NCBI RefSeq assembly: GCF_001692445.1 | Contig: NZ_MAQA01000048.1 | Span: 1-37,082, forward strand | DNA: 37,082 bases | Direction of reading: 5' to 3' | From: Oerskovia enterophila | GTDB lineage: Bacteria; Actinomycetota; Actinomycetes; Actinomycetales; Cellulomonadaceae | Part shown: in pieces, positions 1 through 8,077 of the stretch | Numbering within the stretch: the first letter of the stretch is position 1 | Layout: every line of letters begins with the position of its first letter | Translations under genes and position numbers: made by a program | The notes under the pieces: generated by a model | The model's input: the letters and a program-made list of their open reading frames with translations, nothing else | Databases searched by the model: none | What the model was told of the DNA's origin: nothing

Positions 1-20
1 GCCCAGGAAGGCCCACCACC

Positions 21-281
21 ATGACCACCACCCCTCCCCACGCCGACGTCGCGGACCTCACCTACGAGCAGGCCCGCGACGAGCTGGTCCAGGTCGTGTC
101 GCGCCTCGAGGCCGGCGGCGAGCCGCTCGAAGCCTCGCTCGCGCTGTGGGAGCGAGGCGAGGCCCTCGCGGCCCGCTGCCAGCAGTGGCTCGACGGCGCC
201 CGCGAGCGCCTCGCGTCGGCACGCGCTGCAGACGCCCCGTCCGCGACGGGCAGCTCCTCCGAGGCGACCGAGGACGACTGA
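21..281 (+). CDS. xseB: Exodeoxyribonuclease VII small subunit
   Basis: Small subunit of exonuclease VII, which with the catalytic XseA subunit degrades single-stranded DNA into oligonucleotides in the cytoplasm. The 86-residue product has the family's usual size. Its core from about residue 14 ([20 protein letters not shown], then [22 protein letters not shown]) is the characteristic XseB helical hairpin, followed by a disordered Ser/Ala/Glu tail. The ATG is preceded by AGGAAGG about 9 nt upstream. XseA is expected just outside the window on the left. The stop lies only 10 bp from the end of the converging ABC ATPase gene, so there is almost no room for a separate terminator. Confident by family resemblance. 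Confidence 0.95.
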   Translation: MTTTPPHADVADLTYEQARDELVQVVSRLEAGGEPLEASLALWERGEALAARCQQWLDGARERLASARAADAPSATGSSSEATEDD

Positions 282-291
282 CCGGTACCGC

Positions 292-1563
292 TCAGGCGCT
301 GGCCTTCTGCGCCTGGGCGTCGGCCTGCGCCTGAGCCCGCTCGAGCGAGGCGCGCCGGTCCTCCTCGTTCTCGCGGTCGAGCCGGTCCACCTCGTCCTGG
401 TCGTGCGTGAGGTTCTCCCCCGTCTCGGGGTCGAAGACCATCATCTTGTCGGGGTCGAACCAGAGCTCGGTCGTGTCACCGTCTCGCACGCGCGACGCCG
501 AGTCGAGCGCGACGACGAACTGGGTGCGCAGGCCCTCCCCGTCGAGCTCGCGGTCGAGCTCCTCGAGCTGCTCGGCGACCGACGCGTGCATCTCGAACGG
601 CACGTAGGCGTAGAGCTCGGCGCCGAGCCACTCCGTCACGTCGATCTGCGCGTCGAACGTCCGCCCCCGGTCCTTCTTGGTCGGGTCGACCAAGCGCGCG
701 TCCTCGAAGTGCTCGGGGCGCAGCCCCACGATCACGAGCTCGCGGCCACCGACGGCGCTCACGATCCGCTCGGGCATGTCGAACGTCCCGAACGGCAGCT
801 CCATGCTGTACCCCGAGACCTGCCCCGGGAGGAAGTTCATGGGCGGCGACCCGATGAACCCCGCGACGAACAGGTTGACGGGCTGCTCGTACAGGGCCCG
901 CGGGCTCGCGAGCTGCTGCAGCTCCCCCTTGCGCAGGACCGCGACACGGTCGCCGAGCGTCATGGCCTCGGTCTGGTCGTGGGTCACGTACACGGTCGTG
1001 GTCGCGAGGCGGCGCTGGAGCCGGGCGATCTCGGTGCGCATCTGCCCGCGCAGCTTGGCGTCCAGGTTGGACAGCGGCTCGTCGAACAGGAACGCCTTGG
1101 CGTCCCGCACGATCGCGCGCCCCATCGCGACACGCTGTCGTTGCCCACCCGAGAGGTTCGCGGGCTTGCGGTCCAGGTGCTCGCGCAGCTCGAGCAGGTC
1201 CGCGGCGTGCTCGACCTTCTCGCGGATCTCGGCGTCGGTGAACTTCCCCTTGGTCAGGCGCAGCGGGAACGCGATGTTCTCCCCGACGGTCAGGTGCGGG
1301 TAGAGCGCGTAGTTCTGGAACACCATCGCGAGGTCGCGGTCGCGGGGCGCCTTCTCGTTGACGCGCTGACCGTCGATCATCAGGTCTCCCGAGGTGATGT
1401 CCTCGAGGCCGACGATCATGCGCAGTAGCGTCGACTTCCCGCAGCCCGACGGGCCAACGAGGATCACGAACTCCCCGTCGGCGATGTCGATGCTCACCCC
1501 GTTCACGGCGGGAAAACCGTCGCCGTACTTCTTGACGATGTCCTTGAGGGTGATCGACGCCAT
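292..1563 (-). CDS. sugC: Sugar ABC transporter ATP-binding protein (SugC/MsiK/UgpC type)
   Basis: Cytoplasmic ATPase that powers a carbohydrate importer. The 423-residue protein has Walker A GPSGCGKST near residue 38, the Q-loop in MVFQNYALYPHL, the signature LSGGQRQRVAMGRAI, Walker B AFLFDEPLSNLDAKLR and the switch histidine in YVTHDQTEAMTL. A C-terminal TOBE/MalK-like regulatory domain follows from about residue 235. It ends in a charged tail rich in Glu, Arg and Ala (ENEEDRRASLERAQAQADAQ) that makes it somewhat longer than typical homologues of about 370-395 residues. It lies 178 bp downstream of sugB on the same strand, separated by a large hairpin, so it may be expressed at a different level from the permeases or serve several importers as MsiK does. 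The specific symbol is inferred from the operon partners. Confidence 0.85.
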   Translation of the reverse strand: MASITLKDIVKKYGDGFPAVNGVSIDIADGEFVILVGPSGCGKSTLLRMIVGLEDITSGDLMIDGQRVNEKAPRDRDLAMVFQNYALYPHLTVGENIAFPLRLTKGKFTDAEIREKVEHAADLLELREHLDRKPANLSGGQRQRVAMGRAIVRDAKAFLFDEPLSNLDAKLRGQMRTEIARLQRRLATTTVYVTHDQTEAMTLGDRVAVLRKGELQQLASPRALYEQPVNLFVAGFIGSPPMNFLPGQVSGYSMELPFGTFDMPERIVSAVGGRELVIVGLRPEHFEDARLVDPTKKDRGRTFDAQIDVTEWLGAELYAYVPFEMHASVAEQLEELDRELDGEGLRTQFVVALDSASRVRDGDTTELWFDPDKMMVFDPETGENLTHDQDEVDRLDRENEEDRRASLERAQAQADAQAQKASA

Positions 1564-1630
1564 CAGGTCTCTCCTCGGTCGGGGGTCGGGCAGCGAAGGG
1601 TTCGGGGGCGGGACGGGGTCTCACGCGGGT

Positions 1631-1729
1631 GCCCGACGGCGCCGCGCACCGCCGGGAGAGATCGCACCCGCGCGCGGCGCGCCGTGCGCAGGGTGCGGCG
1701 ACCTCTCGGGGCGAGCGGCGCCGTCGGGC
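1631..1729 (-). other. Long imperfect hairpin between sugB and sugC
   Basis: Seen in sequence: the 15-nt arm at 1631-1645 is perfectly complementary to 1715-1729. Inside it a second set of complementary blocks (CCGGGAGAG/CCTCTCGG and GCACCC/GGGTGC) makes a nearly continuous stem of about 100 nt in the 178-nt gap between the permease stop and the ATPase start. A structure here could be a processing site, partial terminator or stability element that sets the ratio of ATPase to permeases. The rest of the gap shows no gene. The function is inference. Confidence 0.6.
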
Positions 1730-1730
1730 C
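1707..1730 (-). repeat. 24-nt repeat, copy A (inverted relative to copy B)
   Basis: This 24-nt stretch is the exact reverse complement of 5014-5037. Weaker similarity continues past the inner end (GGTCGCCGC followed by C-rich sequence in both). The two copies bracket lpqY-sugA-sugB, and copy A forms the distal arm of the hairpin before sugC. Confidence 0.75.
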
Positions 1731-1741
1731 GGTGGCTCTGC

Positions 1742-2596
1742 TCATCCCTTGACCGCCCCCTGCGTGAGGCCCGAGACGATCTGGCGCTGGAACAGCACCA
1801 CGAGAATCACCACGGGGATCGTCACGACCACGGCAGCGGCCGAGATCGCGCCCGTCGGCTCCTCGAAGTACGACGCCCCCGTGAAGAACGCGAGGGCAGC
1901 GGGCACCGGACGGGCCGCGCTCGTCGACGTCAAGGAGATGCCGTAGATGAAGTCGTTCCACGCGATGAAGAACGCGATGAGCGCCGTGGTGAACACGCCC
2001 GGCGCCGCGAGCGGCACGATGACCTTGCGGAACGCCTGCCAGGGCGTCGCGCCGTCGACCTGCGCGGCCTGCTCGAGCTCCCACGGGATCTGGCGGAAGA
2101 ACGCCGCGAGCGTCCAGATGGCGATCGGGAGCGTGAGCGACAGGTACGGGATGATGAGCCCGAGCCACGTGTCGTACAACCCGATGTTGCGCCACAGGTT
2201 GAACAGTGGTGTGACGATCGAGACCACGGGGAAGATCGACACCCCGAGCGCGGTCGTGAGGATCAGCCGCTTGCCCGGGAAGTCGAGGCGCGCGATCGCG
2301 TACGCGGCGAGGGTTGCGAGGACCACCGCGATGGCCGTCGCGATGAGCGAGATGCCCACCGAGTTCCGCAGGGCCGACAGGAAGAGCTCCTGCGCGGACC
2401 CGCTCGAGGACAGGATCTGCCCGTAGTTGTCGGTGCTCCACTGCGGGGGCAGGAACGTGCCCGAGTTGATGTCGCTCGGACCCTTGAAGCTCGTCATGAG
2501 GATCGAGACGACCGGGAACAGGGCTCCGACGAGGACGACGACCGTGATGACGGCCCACCACACGCGGGGCCGGGTGCTCAGGACGCTGCCCATCAT
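1742..2596 (-). CDS. sugB: Sugar ABC transporter permease, MalG/SugB type
   Basis: Inner-membrane permease of the MalG class, 284 residues, with about six membrane segments beginning VWWAVITVVVLVGALFPVVSI. The EAA loop that docks on the ATPase is visible as EQAAQVDGATPWQAFRKVIVPLAAPG. The chosen start is ATG at 2596, because its first four bases (ATGA) overlap the stop codon of the preceding permease gene, a typical translational-coupling arrangement. Much longer upstream reading frames exist but are only open by GC bias. It works with SugA, the lipoprotein LpqY and the ATPase SugC. The trehalose assignment follows from the binding protein, not from this permease alone. Confidence 0.88.
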   Translation of the reverse strand: MMGSVLSTRPRVWWAVITVVVLVGALFPVVSILMTSFKGPSDINSGTFLPPQWSTDNYGQILSSSGSAQELFLSALRNSVGISLIATAIAVVLATLAAYAIARLDFPGKRLILTTALGVSIFPVVSIVTPLFNLWRNIGLYDTWLGLIIPYLSLTLPIAIWTLAAFFRQIPWELEQAAQVDGATPWQAFRKVIVPLAAPGVFTTALIAFFIAWNDFIYGISLTSTSAARPVPAALAFFTGASYFEEPTGAISAAAVVVTIPVVILVVLFQRQIVSGLTQGAVKG

Positions 2597-3588
2597 CGCT
2601 CCCCTCTCGCGCCGGCCAGATCCACCTTGAAGAGCTTGATCGCGACGAAGCAGATCCCGATCACGCACAGGAACAGCAGGACCGAGATGGCCGAGCCCAT
2701 GCCGATCTGGAGCTGACCGATCGAGGTCCGGTAGGCCAGCAGGGACAGGACCTCGGTGTTGTTCGCCCCGTTGGTCATGATGAAGACGTTGTCGAAGATG
2801 CGGAACGCGTCGAGCGCGCGGAACAGCACGGCGACCATGATCGCGGCCTTCATGTTGGGCACGATCACGCGCGAGAAGCGCTGCCAGGCCGTCGCCCCGT
2901 CCACCTTCGCGGCCTCCTCGAGGTCTCCCGGGACCTGGGCGAGGCCCGCGAGCAGCAGGAGCGAGATGAACGGCGTGGTCTTCCAGACCTCGGACGCGAT
3001 GATGACGAACAGGCTCGTGCCCTGGTGCGCGAACCAGTTGAGGTCGGGGCCGATCCCGGGCACCCAGTCGAACCAGCTGTTGACGTACCCCGAGGTGATG
3101 TCGAACGCGTAGAACCACGCGAACGCCGAGACCACGGTGATGATCCCGTAGGGCACGAGGATCGCGGTGCGCAGCAGCCCACGGAGCCGCCTGATCGCGC
3201 GGTGCATGACCAGCGCGAGCGCGAAGCCCAGGACGAGCTCGACCACCACGGAGACGACCATGATGAAGAACGTCACGGCGAAGTCTCGCCACCACACGGG
3301 GTCGGTGAGGATCACGACGTAGTTGCCGAGGCCCACGAACGAGCGGTCGTCGGGGGCCGTGAGCTTGTAGTTGAACAGCGAGTCGTAGAAGGCCTGGAGG
3401 ATCGGGTAGAGCGTCACGGCCAGCATCACGACGAACGCGGGTCCGGCGAGGTACCACCCGAGGCGGGCCTCAGCCCGGGCCCGGTCGCTGCGCGCGGCCC
3501 TGGCCTTCTTGTCGGGTCCGCGGTCCGCGCCGGGCGCGGGGTCCGGCGTGGGCCGGGCCGGGTGGGCGCCCCGGGTCTCGGTGCTCAC
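2593..3588 (-). CDS. sugA: Sugar ABC transporter permease, MalF/SugA type
   Basis: Inner-membrane permease of the MalF class, 331 residues. It has a basic, Pro-rich cytoplasmic N-terminus of about 45 residues, then WYLAGPAFVVMLAVTLYPIL and further membrane helices. The EAA loop reads EEAAKVDGATAWQRFSRVIVPNMK. I chose the GTG at 3588 since it overlaps the upstream stop as GTGA and gives the familiar MalF-like N-terminus. The gene is translationally coupled on both sides (4-nt overlaps with lpqY and sugB), so lpqY-sugA-sugB form one tight transcription unit. Confidence 0.88.
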   Translation of the reverse strand: MSTETRGAHPARPTPDPAPGADRGPDKKARAARSDRARAEARLGWYLAGPAFVVMLAVTLYPILQAFYDSLFNYKLTAPDDRSFVGLGNYVVILTDPVWWRDFAVTFFIMVVSVVVELVLGFALALVMHRAIRRLRGLLRTAILVPYGIITVVSAFAWFYAFDITSGYVNSWFDWVPGIGPDLNWFAHQGTSLFVIIASEVWKTTPFISLLLLAGLAQVPGDLEEAAKVDGATAWQRFSRVIVPNMKAAIMVAVLFRALDAFRIFDNVFIMTNGANNTEVLSLLAYRTSIGQLQIGMGSAISVLLFLCVIGICFVAIKLFKVDLAGARGER

Positions 3589-4880
3589 AGGAGTCGCTCC
3601 CCTCGCAGGACGGCAGTGATGAAGTCGGTCGACTTCACGGGGGTCCCGTCCTCGGTCACGCTCGACGGCGGGTACCAGGTCTGCTGCAGACCCGTCGAGA
3701 CCTCGTTGTAGAACGGGGTCTGCGGCCGGGGTGCGGCCTGCTCGAGCGACTGCCGGATCACGTCGTACATGGGATAGGCCTCCTGCACGGCCGGGTCGTC
3801 GTAGGCCGTCGTGCTGGCCGCCGGGTTGCCGTCCGACACGAAGTACGCGGCCTGGTTCTCGGGGGTCACGATGCACTGCGCGGCCTCGTAGGCGAGGTCG
3901 GTGTGGTCGCTGAAGGCCCCGACGCCCAGGCTGATGCCGCCGTAGGGCGGACGCGTGTCCTTGCCCTCGACGGTCTGCGGGTAGAGCGTCCAGCCGATGT
4001 CGTCGAGCAGCGACTGGTCGAGCGAGCCCGCCTCGACGCCGCCCTGCGTCGAGGACCAGACGAACGGCCAGTTGACCATGAACGAGCCCTTGTCCCCCTG
4101 GAAGAGCGTGAGCGAGGCCGACTCGTCGGCGCTCGGCAGGCCCGGTCCACCGACGCCCGACGTCCCGATCTCACCGATGATGCGGGCCGCGTCACGACCC
4201 GCGTCGGTCTCGAGCCCGAGCTTCAGCTCGTCCGCGGGGGCCTCGGGGTTCTCGAGGATCTGACCGCCCGCCGACGCGACGAGGGCGTTGATCCACACGG
4301 TCAGCGACTCGGCCTTGGCGCCCTGGACCGCGAGGTACTTGTCCTGGGACTGCGCGGCGTCGATGAGCTGGTCCCAGGTCACGGGCTGAGCGAGGTCGAG
4401 GCCCGCGGCCTCGGCGACCGACGTGCGGTACCAGAGGAGCTGGGTGTTGGCCCAGAACGGGATCGCGACGAGCTCTCCCTTCCACGTCGAGCCGTCGATC
4501 GCGCCCTGCACGACGTCTGTGGTCGCGGCCGTCGCGACGTCCTCCGGCACGGGGGCGAGGAAGCCCGCCTCGGCGAGCTCGGGGATGAACGGCGGGTCGA
4601 GGCTCATCAGGTCGATCGACGAGTCCTTCGCGGCGAGGCGCCGCGCGAGCTGCTCGCGCTGGGCGGCGGCGTCACGCGGCAGGAGGGACGTCTCGATCGT
4701 GTAGGCGCCCCCTGCCGCCTCGGTGCAGGACGCCGCGATCGCGGCCTGTCCTCCGTTGTCCGGGTTGATGTACCAGGTGAGCACGGGCGGGCCGGAGCCC
4801 TCTCCCGTGCTGCACGCGGCGAGCGGCACGACGGTCGCGACAGCGAGTGCCGCGGCGAGTGCCCGGATGCGTCGGTGCAC
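3585..4880 (-). CDS. lpqY: Sugar-binding lipoprotein resembling trehalose-binding LpqY
   Basis: Extracytoplasmic solute-binding protein, 431 residues. The GTG start at 4880 has GAAGGGGAG about 5 nt upstream and gives a lipoprotein signal: basic VHRRIR, a hydrophobic run, and lipobox PLAAC with the acylated Cys at residue 23. Several stretches match what I recall of mycobacterial LpqY, which recycles trehalose: LLPRDAAAQREQLARRL, SIDLMSLD, WANTQLLWYR, MVNWPFVW and YPMYDVIRQSL followed by PRPQTPFYNEVS. It is first in a lpqY-sugA-sugB-sugC gene order identical to the mycobacterial transporter. Trehalose is therefore the best substrate guess; another alpha-glucoside cannot be excluded from sequence. 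Confidence 0.82.
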   Translation of the reverse strand: MHRRIRALAAALAVATVVPLAACSTGEGSGPPVLTWYINPDNGGQAAIAASCTEAAGGAYTIETSLLPRDAAAQREQLARRLAAKDSSIDLMSLDPPFIPELAEAGFLAPVPEDVATAATTDVVQGAIDGSTWKGELVAIPFWANTQLLWYRTSVAEAAGLDLAQPVTWDQLIDAAQSQDKYLAVQGAKAESLTVWINALVASAGGQILENPEAPADELKLGLETDAGRDAARIIGEIGTSGVGGPGLPSADESASLTLFQGDKGSFMVNWPFVWSSTQGGVEAGSLDQSLLDDIGWTLYPQTVEGKDTRPPYGGISLGVGAFSDHTDLAYEAAQCIVTPENQAAYFVSDGNPAASTTAYDDPAVQEAYPMYDVIRQSLEQAAPRPQTPFYNEVSTGLQQTWYPPSSVTEDGTPVKSTDFITAVLRGERLL

Positions 4881-5113
4881 GGTCTCCCCTTCGTCCAACG
4901 GGCGCTGCGCCGTGCCCGTTCTCGGTTGGTTCACTCCTCCCAGGGCTACACCGTTCCCGGACGACTCGCCACAGGAAGGACATTCCGATGGGCCGCCGAG
5001 CGGTTCCTCGGGTGGCCCGACGGCGCCGCTCGCCCCGCGCGGCCAGGTCGCCGCGTCCACGGCGAGGGTCGGATCGTGAACACCGCCGACGGGACGGGCC
5101 CCCGTGAGCGAGC
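4881..5113. other. Divergent intergenic region lpqY / carbonic anhydrase
   Basis: This 233-bp gap must hold promoters for the minus-strand sugar operon and the plus-strand carbonic anhydrase, but no convincing -35/-10 pair stands out. A 7-bp inverted repeat, AACGGGC (4897-4903) and GCCCGTT (4914-4920), sits in the lpqY leader 16 nt upstream of its start codon and could be an operator or leader hairpin. Copy B of the 24-nt repeat occupies 5014-5037. Confidence 0.5.
5014..5037 (+). repeat. 24-nt repeat, copy B
   Basis: Exact reverse complement of 1707-1730. Located upstream of the sugar operon, about 75 bp before the carbonic anhydrase start. See copy A. Confidence 0.75.
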
Positions 5114-5794
5114 ATGGAGGGTGTGACCACGACTGAGACGACCGAGCAGACCCCACCCGCGCTGACCCCCGCCAAGGCCTGGGCCATGCTCCGCGACGGG
5201 AACGGACGCTTCGTCCGCGACGAGATGGAGCACCCCTCGCAGGGTGCCGCCCGCCGGGCGGAGCTCAGCGTCGCGCAGCACCCGCACACCGTGATCTTCG
5301 GCTGCGCCGACTCGCGTGTCGCCGCCGAGATCATCTTCGACCAGGGACTGGGCGACGTGTTCGTCGTGCGGACCGCGGGTCACGTCCTGGACACGACCGT
5401 GATCGGCTCGATCGAGTACGGGGTCAACATCCTGGGCACGCCGCTCGTGGTCGTGCTCGGCCACGACAGCTGCGGCGCGATCGCCGCCGCGGCCCACACG
5501 CTCGCGACCGGTGAGCAGGCCGACGGGTTCGTCCGCGCGGTCGTGGACCGGGTCATCCCCTCGATCGTCAACATCACGAGCAGCACGGGCAGCCTCGCGA
5601 CCCTCGACCCGGACACCCTGCGCCGCGAGCACGTGCGCCACACGGTCGACATGCTGCACGGCTACTCGGCAGCCCTGGCCGACGCCGTGGCCGAGGGTCG
5701 GCTCGCGATCGTCGGCGTCGAGTACACGCTCGCGGACGGCCGCGCCCGGCTCGTCGAGGTCGTGGGCGACGTCGACGACACGCCGGACGTCTGA
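5114..5794 (+). CDS. Beta-class carbonic anhydrase
   Basis: Interconverts CO2 and bicarbonate in the cytoplasm using a zinc ion. The 226-residue protein shows all beta-class zinc and catalytic residues: CADSR with Cys64, Asp66 and Arg68, and GHDSCG with His117 and Cys120. The rest of the fold is canonical (DGNGRFV near residue 28, VVRTAGH near 84, [19 protein letters not shown]). The start is uncertain by three codons: ATG at 5114, or GTG at 5123, for which the GGAGG would be too close. The ATG is preferred although its ribosome site is poor. Bicarbonate supply to carboxylases next to central-metabolism genes is a plausible role. The family is certain; no signal peptide is seen. Confidence 0.95.
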   Translation: MEGVTTTETTEQTPPALTPAKAWAMLRDGNGRFVRDEMEHPSQGAARRAELSVAQHPHTVIFGCADSRVAAEIIFDQGLGDVFVVRTAGHVLDTTVIGSIEYGVNILGTPLVVVLGHDSCGAIAAAAHTLATGEQADGFVRAVVDRVIPSIVNITSSTGSLATLDPDTLRREHVRHTVDMLHGYSAALADAVAEGRLAIVGVEYTLADGRARLVEVVGDVDDTPDV

Positions 5795-5823
5795 GCGCCC
5801 GACTCCCGCACCGGAACCGGCCC

Positions 5824-5880
5824 GCGCGGGTGACGTGCAGCACGCACCCACCCCGCGGCCGGGTTCGAGATCACCCGCGC
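5824..5880. repeat. 10-bp inverted repeat upstream of fumC
   Basis: GCGCGGGTGA at 5824-5833 is perfectly complementary to TCACCCGCGC at 5871-5880, with 37 nt between. It lies between the carbonic anhydrase stop and the fumC start, so it could be a terminator for the former or a regulatory site for the latter. The function is not known. Confidence 0.4.
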
Positions 5881-5901
5881 TCGTGCGGCACCATTAGCCC
5901 C

Positions 5902-7311
5902 ATGACTTCTGCCGACGCTTCCGACTACCGCATCGAGCACGACACCATGGGTGAGGTCCGCGTCCCCGCGGCCGCCCTCTACCGCGCGCAGACGCAGCGC
6001 GCCGTGGAGAACTTCCCGCTGTCGGGCACTCCTCTCGAGCGCAGCCACATCGAGGCCCTCGCTCGTGTCAAGAAGGCCGCCGCGCGCGCCAACGCCGAGT
6101 TGGGGGTGCTCGACGAGGACGTCGCGGCCGCCATCGTGGCTGCCGCCGACGAGGTCGCCTCGGGCGCGCACGACGCCCACTTCCCGATCGACATCTTCCA
6201 GACGGGCTCCGGCACGTCGTCGAACATGAACACCAACGAGGTCCTCGCGACGCTCGCCACGCGCTCGCTGGGCCGCGAGGTGCACCCGAACGACCACGTC
6301 AACGCGTCGCAGTCGTCCAACGACGTCTTCCCGACGTCGGTGCACCTGGCCGCGACCGCGGGCGTCGTGCACGACCTGATCCCGGCCCTGACGCACCTCG
6401 CGGAGGCCCTCGAGGCCAAGGCGGCCGAGTTCGCGACGGTCGTGAAGTCGGGCCGTACGCACCTCATGGACGCGACCCCGGTCACGCTCGGCCAGGAGTT
6501 CGGCGGGTACGCGGCAGCCATGCGCTACGGGATCGAGCGCCTCGAGTCGGCGCTCCCCCGCGCGGCCGAGGTCCCCCTGGGCGGCACGGCCGTCGGCACG
6601 GGCATCAACACGCCGGCCGGCTTCCCGCAGCGCGTCATCGCGCTGCTGGTCGAGGACACGGGCCTGCCGCTGACCGAGGCGCGCGACCACTTCGAGGCGC
6701 AGAGCTCGCGCGACGGGCTCGTCGAGCTCTCGGGCGCGCTGCGCACCATCGCGGTCTCGATCACCAAGATCTGCAACGACCTGCGCTGGATGGGCTCGGG
6801 ACCCAACACGGGCCTGGGCGAGATCTTCATCCCGGACCTGCAGCCCGGCTCGTCGATCATGCCGGGCAAGGTCAACCCCGTCGTCCCCGAGGCCGTCCTC
6901 ATGATCGCCGCACGCGTGATCGGCAACGACGCGACCGTGGCGTGGGCCGGGGCCTCGGGGAGCTTCGAGCTCAACGTGCAGATCCCGGTCATCGCGCTGG
7001 GCGTGCTCGAGTCGATCCGCCTGCTCTCGAACGCGTCGGTCGTCCTCGCGGACAAGACCGTCACGGGCATCACGGCCAACGTCGAGCGTGCGCGCGCGCT
7101 CGCGGAGTCCTCGCCGTCGATCGTCACGCCGCTCAACCGCGTGATCGGCTACGAGGCAGCGGCCAAGGTCGCCAAGCACTCGGTCAAGCAGGGCATCACG
7201 GTCCGCGAGGCAGTGATCGACCTGGGCTTCGTCGAGCGCGGCGAGGTCACCGAGGCGCAGCTCGACACGGCGCTCGACGTCCTGTCGATGACGCGCCCGC
7301 CGCAGGCGTGA
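5902..7311 (+). CDS. fumC: Class II fumarate hydratase
   Basis: Iron-independent fumarase that hydrates fumarate to L-malate in the TCA cycle; 469 residues, the normal length for homotetrameric FumC. Landmarks are the N-terminal [14 protein letters not shown], the substrate-binding [14 protein letters not shown], the [13 protein letters not shown] segment, the [17 protein letters not shown] block and the superfamily signature [11 protein letters not shown]. The ATG at 5902 gives the conserved N-terminus, and the frame upstream of it is not conserved. There is no obvious Shine-Dalgarno sequence before this ATG. It sits after carbonic anhydrase and feeds the same malate pool as the aceA-aceB genes downstream. 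Very confident. Confidence 0.98.
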   Translation: MTSADASDYRIEHDTMGEVRVPAAALYRAQTQRAVENFPLSGTPLERSHIEALARVKKAAARANAELGVLDEDVAAAIVAAADEVASGAHDAHFPIDIFQTGSGTSSNMNTNEVLATLATRSLGREVHPNDHVNASQSSNDVFPTSVHLAATAGVVHDLIPALTHLAEALEAKAAEFATVVKSGRTHLMDATPVTLGQEFGGYAAAMRYGIERLESALPRAAEVPLGGTAVGTGINTPAGFPQRVIALLVEDTGLPLTEARDHFEAQSSRDGLVELSGALRTIAVSITKICNDLRWMGSGPNTGLGEIFIPDLQPGSSIMPGKVNPVVPEAVLMIAARVIGNDATVAWAGASGSFELNVQIPVIALGVLESIRLLSNASVVLADKTVTGITANVERARALAESSPSIVTPLNRVIGYEAAAKVAKHSVKQGITVREAVIDLGFVERGEVTEAQLDTALDVLSMTRPPQA

Positions 7312-7364
7312 CCCTCCAGAACGACTGAGGCAGCGGCGCCCTCGGGACGCGTGCCTCGGTGAGG

Positions 7365-7416
7365 ACGACGGACGGCGTGGGCCGGGTGCTGGCACCCGGC
7401 CCACGCCGTCCGTCGT
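7365..7416. terminator. Perfect 25-bp hairpin between fumC and the marR-family gene
   Basis: 7365-7389 pairs without mismatch with 7392-7416, leaving only a 2-nt gap (an effective 4-nt loop). It lies between convergent genes, 53 bp after the fumC stop, and can serve both strands. There is no U-tract, as is common in actinobacteria. Confidence 0.8.
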
Positions 7417-7515
7417 TGCTCCGTCGTCCGATGCCGGACGCCCTGTCCGCGGCGGGGCTGGGCAGGGCCGGGCCGGCTGCAGCAGGGGCCGAACCACGGG
7501 CCCGCCACGCCAGGC

Positions 7516-8004
7516 TCAGTACTCGACCGGGTCCACCCGGCGCAGCACGATCGCGAGCAGCTCGGCGAGGCGCTCGCGCTCGTCGTCGGTGAGCCGGTCG
7601 AGGGCGGCACGCTCGCGGTCGAGCTGGGCAGGGAAGAGCTCGTCGACGAGCCGGGTCCCCTCCTCGGTGAGCGAGAGCAGCACCCCGCGCCGGTCGCGCT
7701 CGACGACGGTCCGCTCGACCAGGCCCTCGCGCTGGAGGTGGTCGAGCCGCTTGGTGATCGAGGCGCCGGGCGCCCGCGTGATGGTCGTGACCTCGCGTGC
7801 TCGCAGGGGCCGCCCGGCGCGCCGCAGGGCCGTGAGCACCTCGAGCTCGGGGCGGGTCAGCGACCGCTGCGCCAGGGCGGCGTCGCTCGCCTCGGCTAGG
7901 AGCGCCGCGATACGGGTGATCCGGCCGATCGAGTCGGCGGGCGACACGTCGACGTCGGGCATCTGCTCTGCCCACTGCTCGCGCAGGCGCTCCACGTAGT
8001 CCAC
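7516..8004 (-). CDS. MarR-family transcriptional regulator
   Basis: Dimeric winged-helix DNA-binding regulator of 162 residues. The wHTH is recognisable in LTRPELEVLTALRRAG, REVTTITRAPGASITKRLDHLQREGLVERTVVERDRRGVLLSLTEEG, including the MarR wing with DRRG and the L-T-EG turn. The GTG at 8004 is chosen because a TACGCT -10 box (8011-8016) ends 6 nt before it, implying a leaderless mRNA; upstream frame extension would run through the promoter and operator. It is divergent from the FUSC exporter gene with 73 bp between, and a perfect palindrome covers both -35 regions. This suggests that it represses itself and the exporter until a phenolic or similar ligand binds. The ligand is unknown. Confidence 0.9.
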   Translation of the reverse strand: MDYVERLREQWAEQMPDVDVSPADSIGRITRIAALLAEASDAALAQRSLTRPELEVLTALRRAGRPLRAREVTTITRAPGASITKRLDHLQREGLVERTVVERDRRGVLLSLTEEGTRLVDELFPAQLDRERAALDRLTDDERERLAELLAIVLRRVDPVEY

Positions 8005-8034
8005 GGGACCAGCGTAGTGCCACGGCTCAACTAG

Positions 8035-8046
8035 TTCACTAGTGAA
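8035..8046. promoter_or_regulatory. Palindromic operator TTCACTAGTGAA for the MarR regulator
   Basis: A perfect 12-bp palindrome, with a second ACTAGT copy immediately to its left (8029-8034), in the marR/FUSC divergent gap. The marR -35 (GTGAAC on the minus strand, 8034-8039) and the FUSC -35 (GTGAAA, 8042-8047) are formed from its two halves, so one bound dimer would block both promoters. Confidence 0.65.
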
Positions 8047-8070
8047 ATATCTGCGAACGAGGCGTATCCT
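8042..8070 (+). promoter_or_regulatory. Promoter of the FUSC gene
   Basis: -35 GTGAAA at 8042-8047, 17-bp spacer, -10 TATCCT at 8065-8070. The -10 ends 7 nt before the ATG at 8078, so transcription would start at or next to the start codon. Confidence 0.6.
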
Positions 8071-8077
8071 GGACGGG

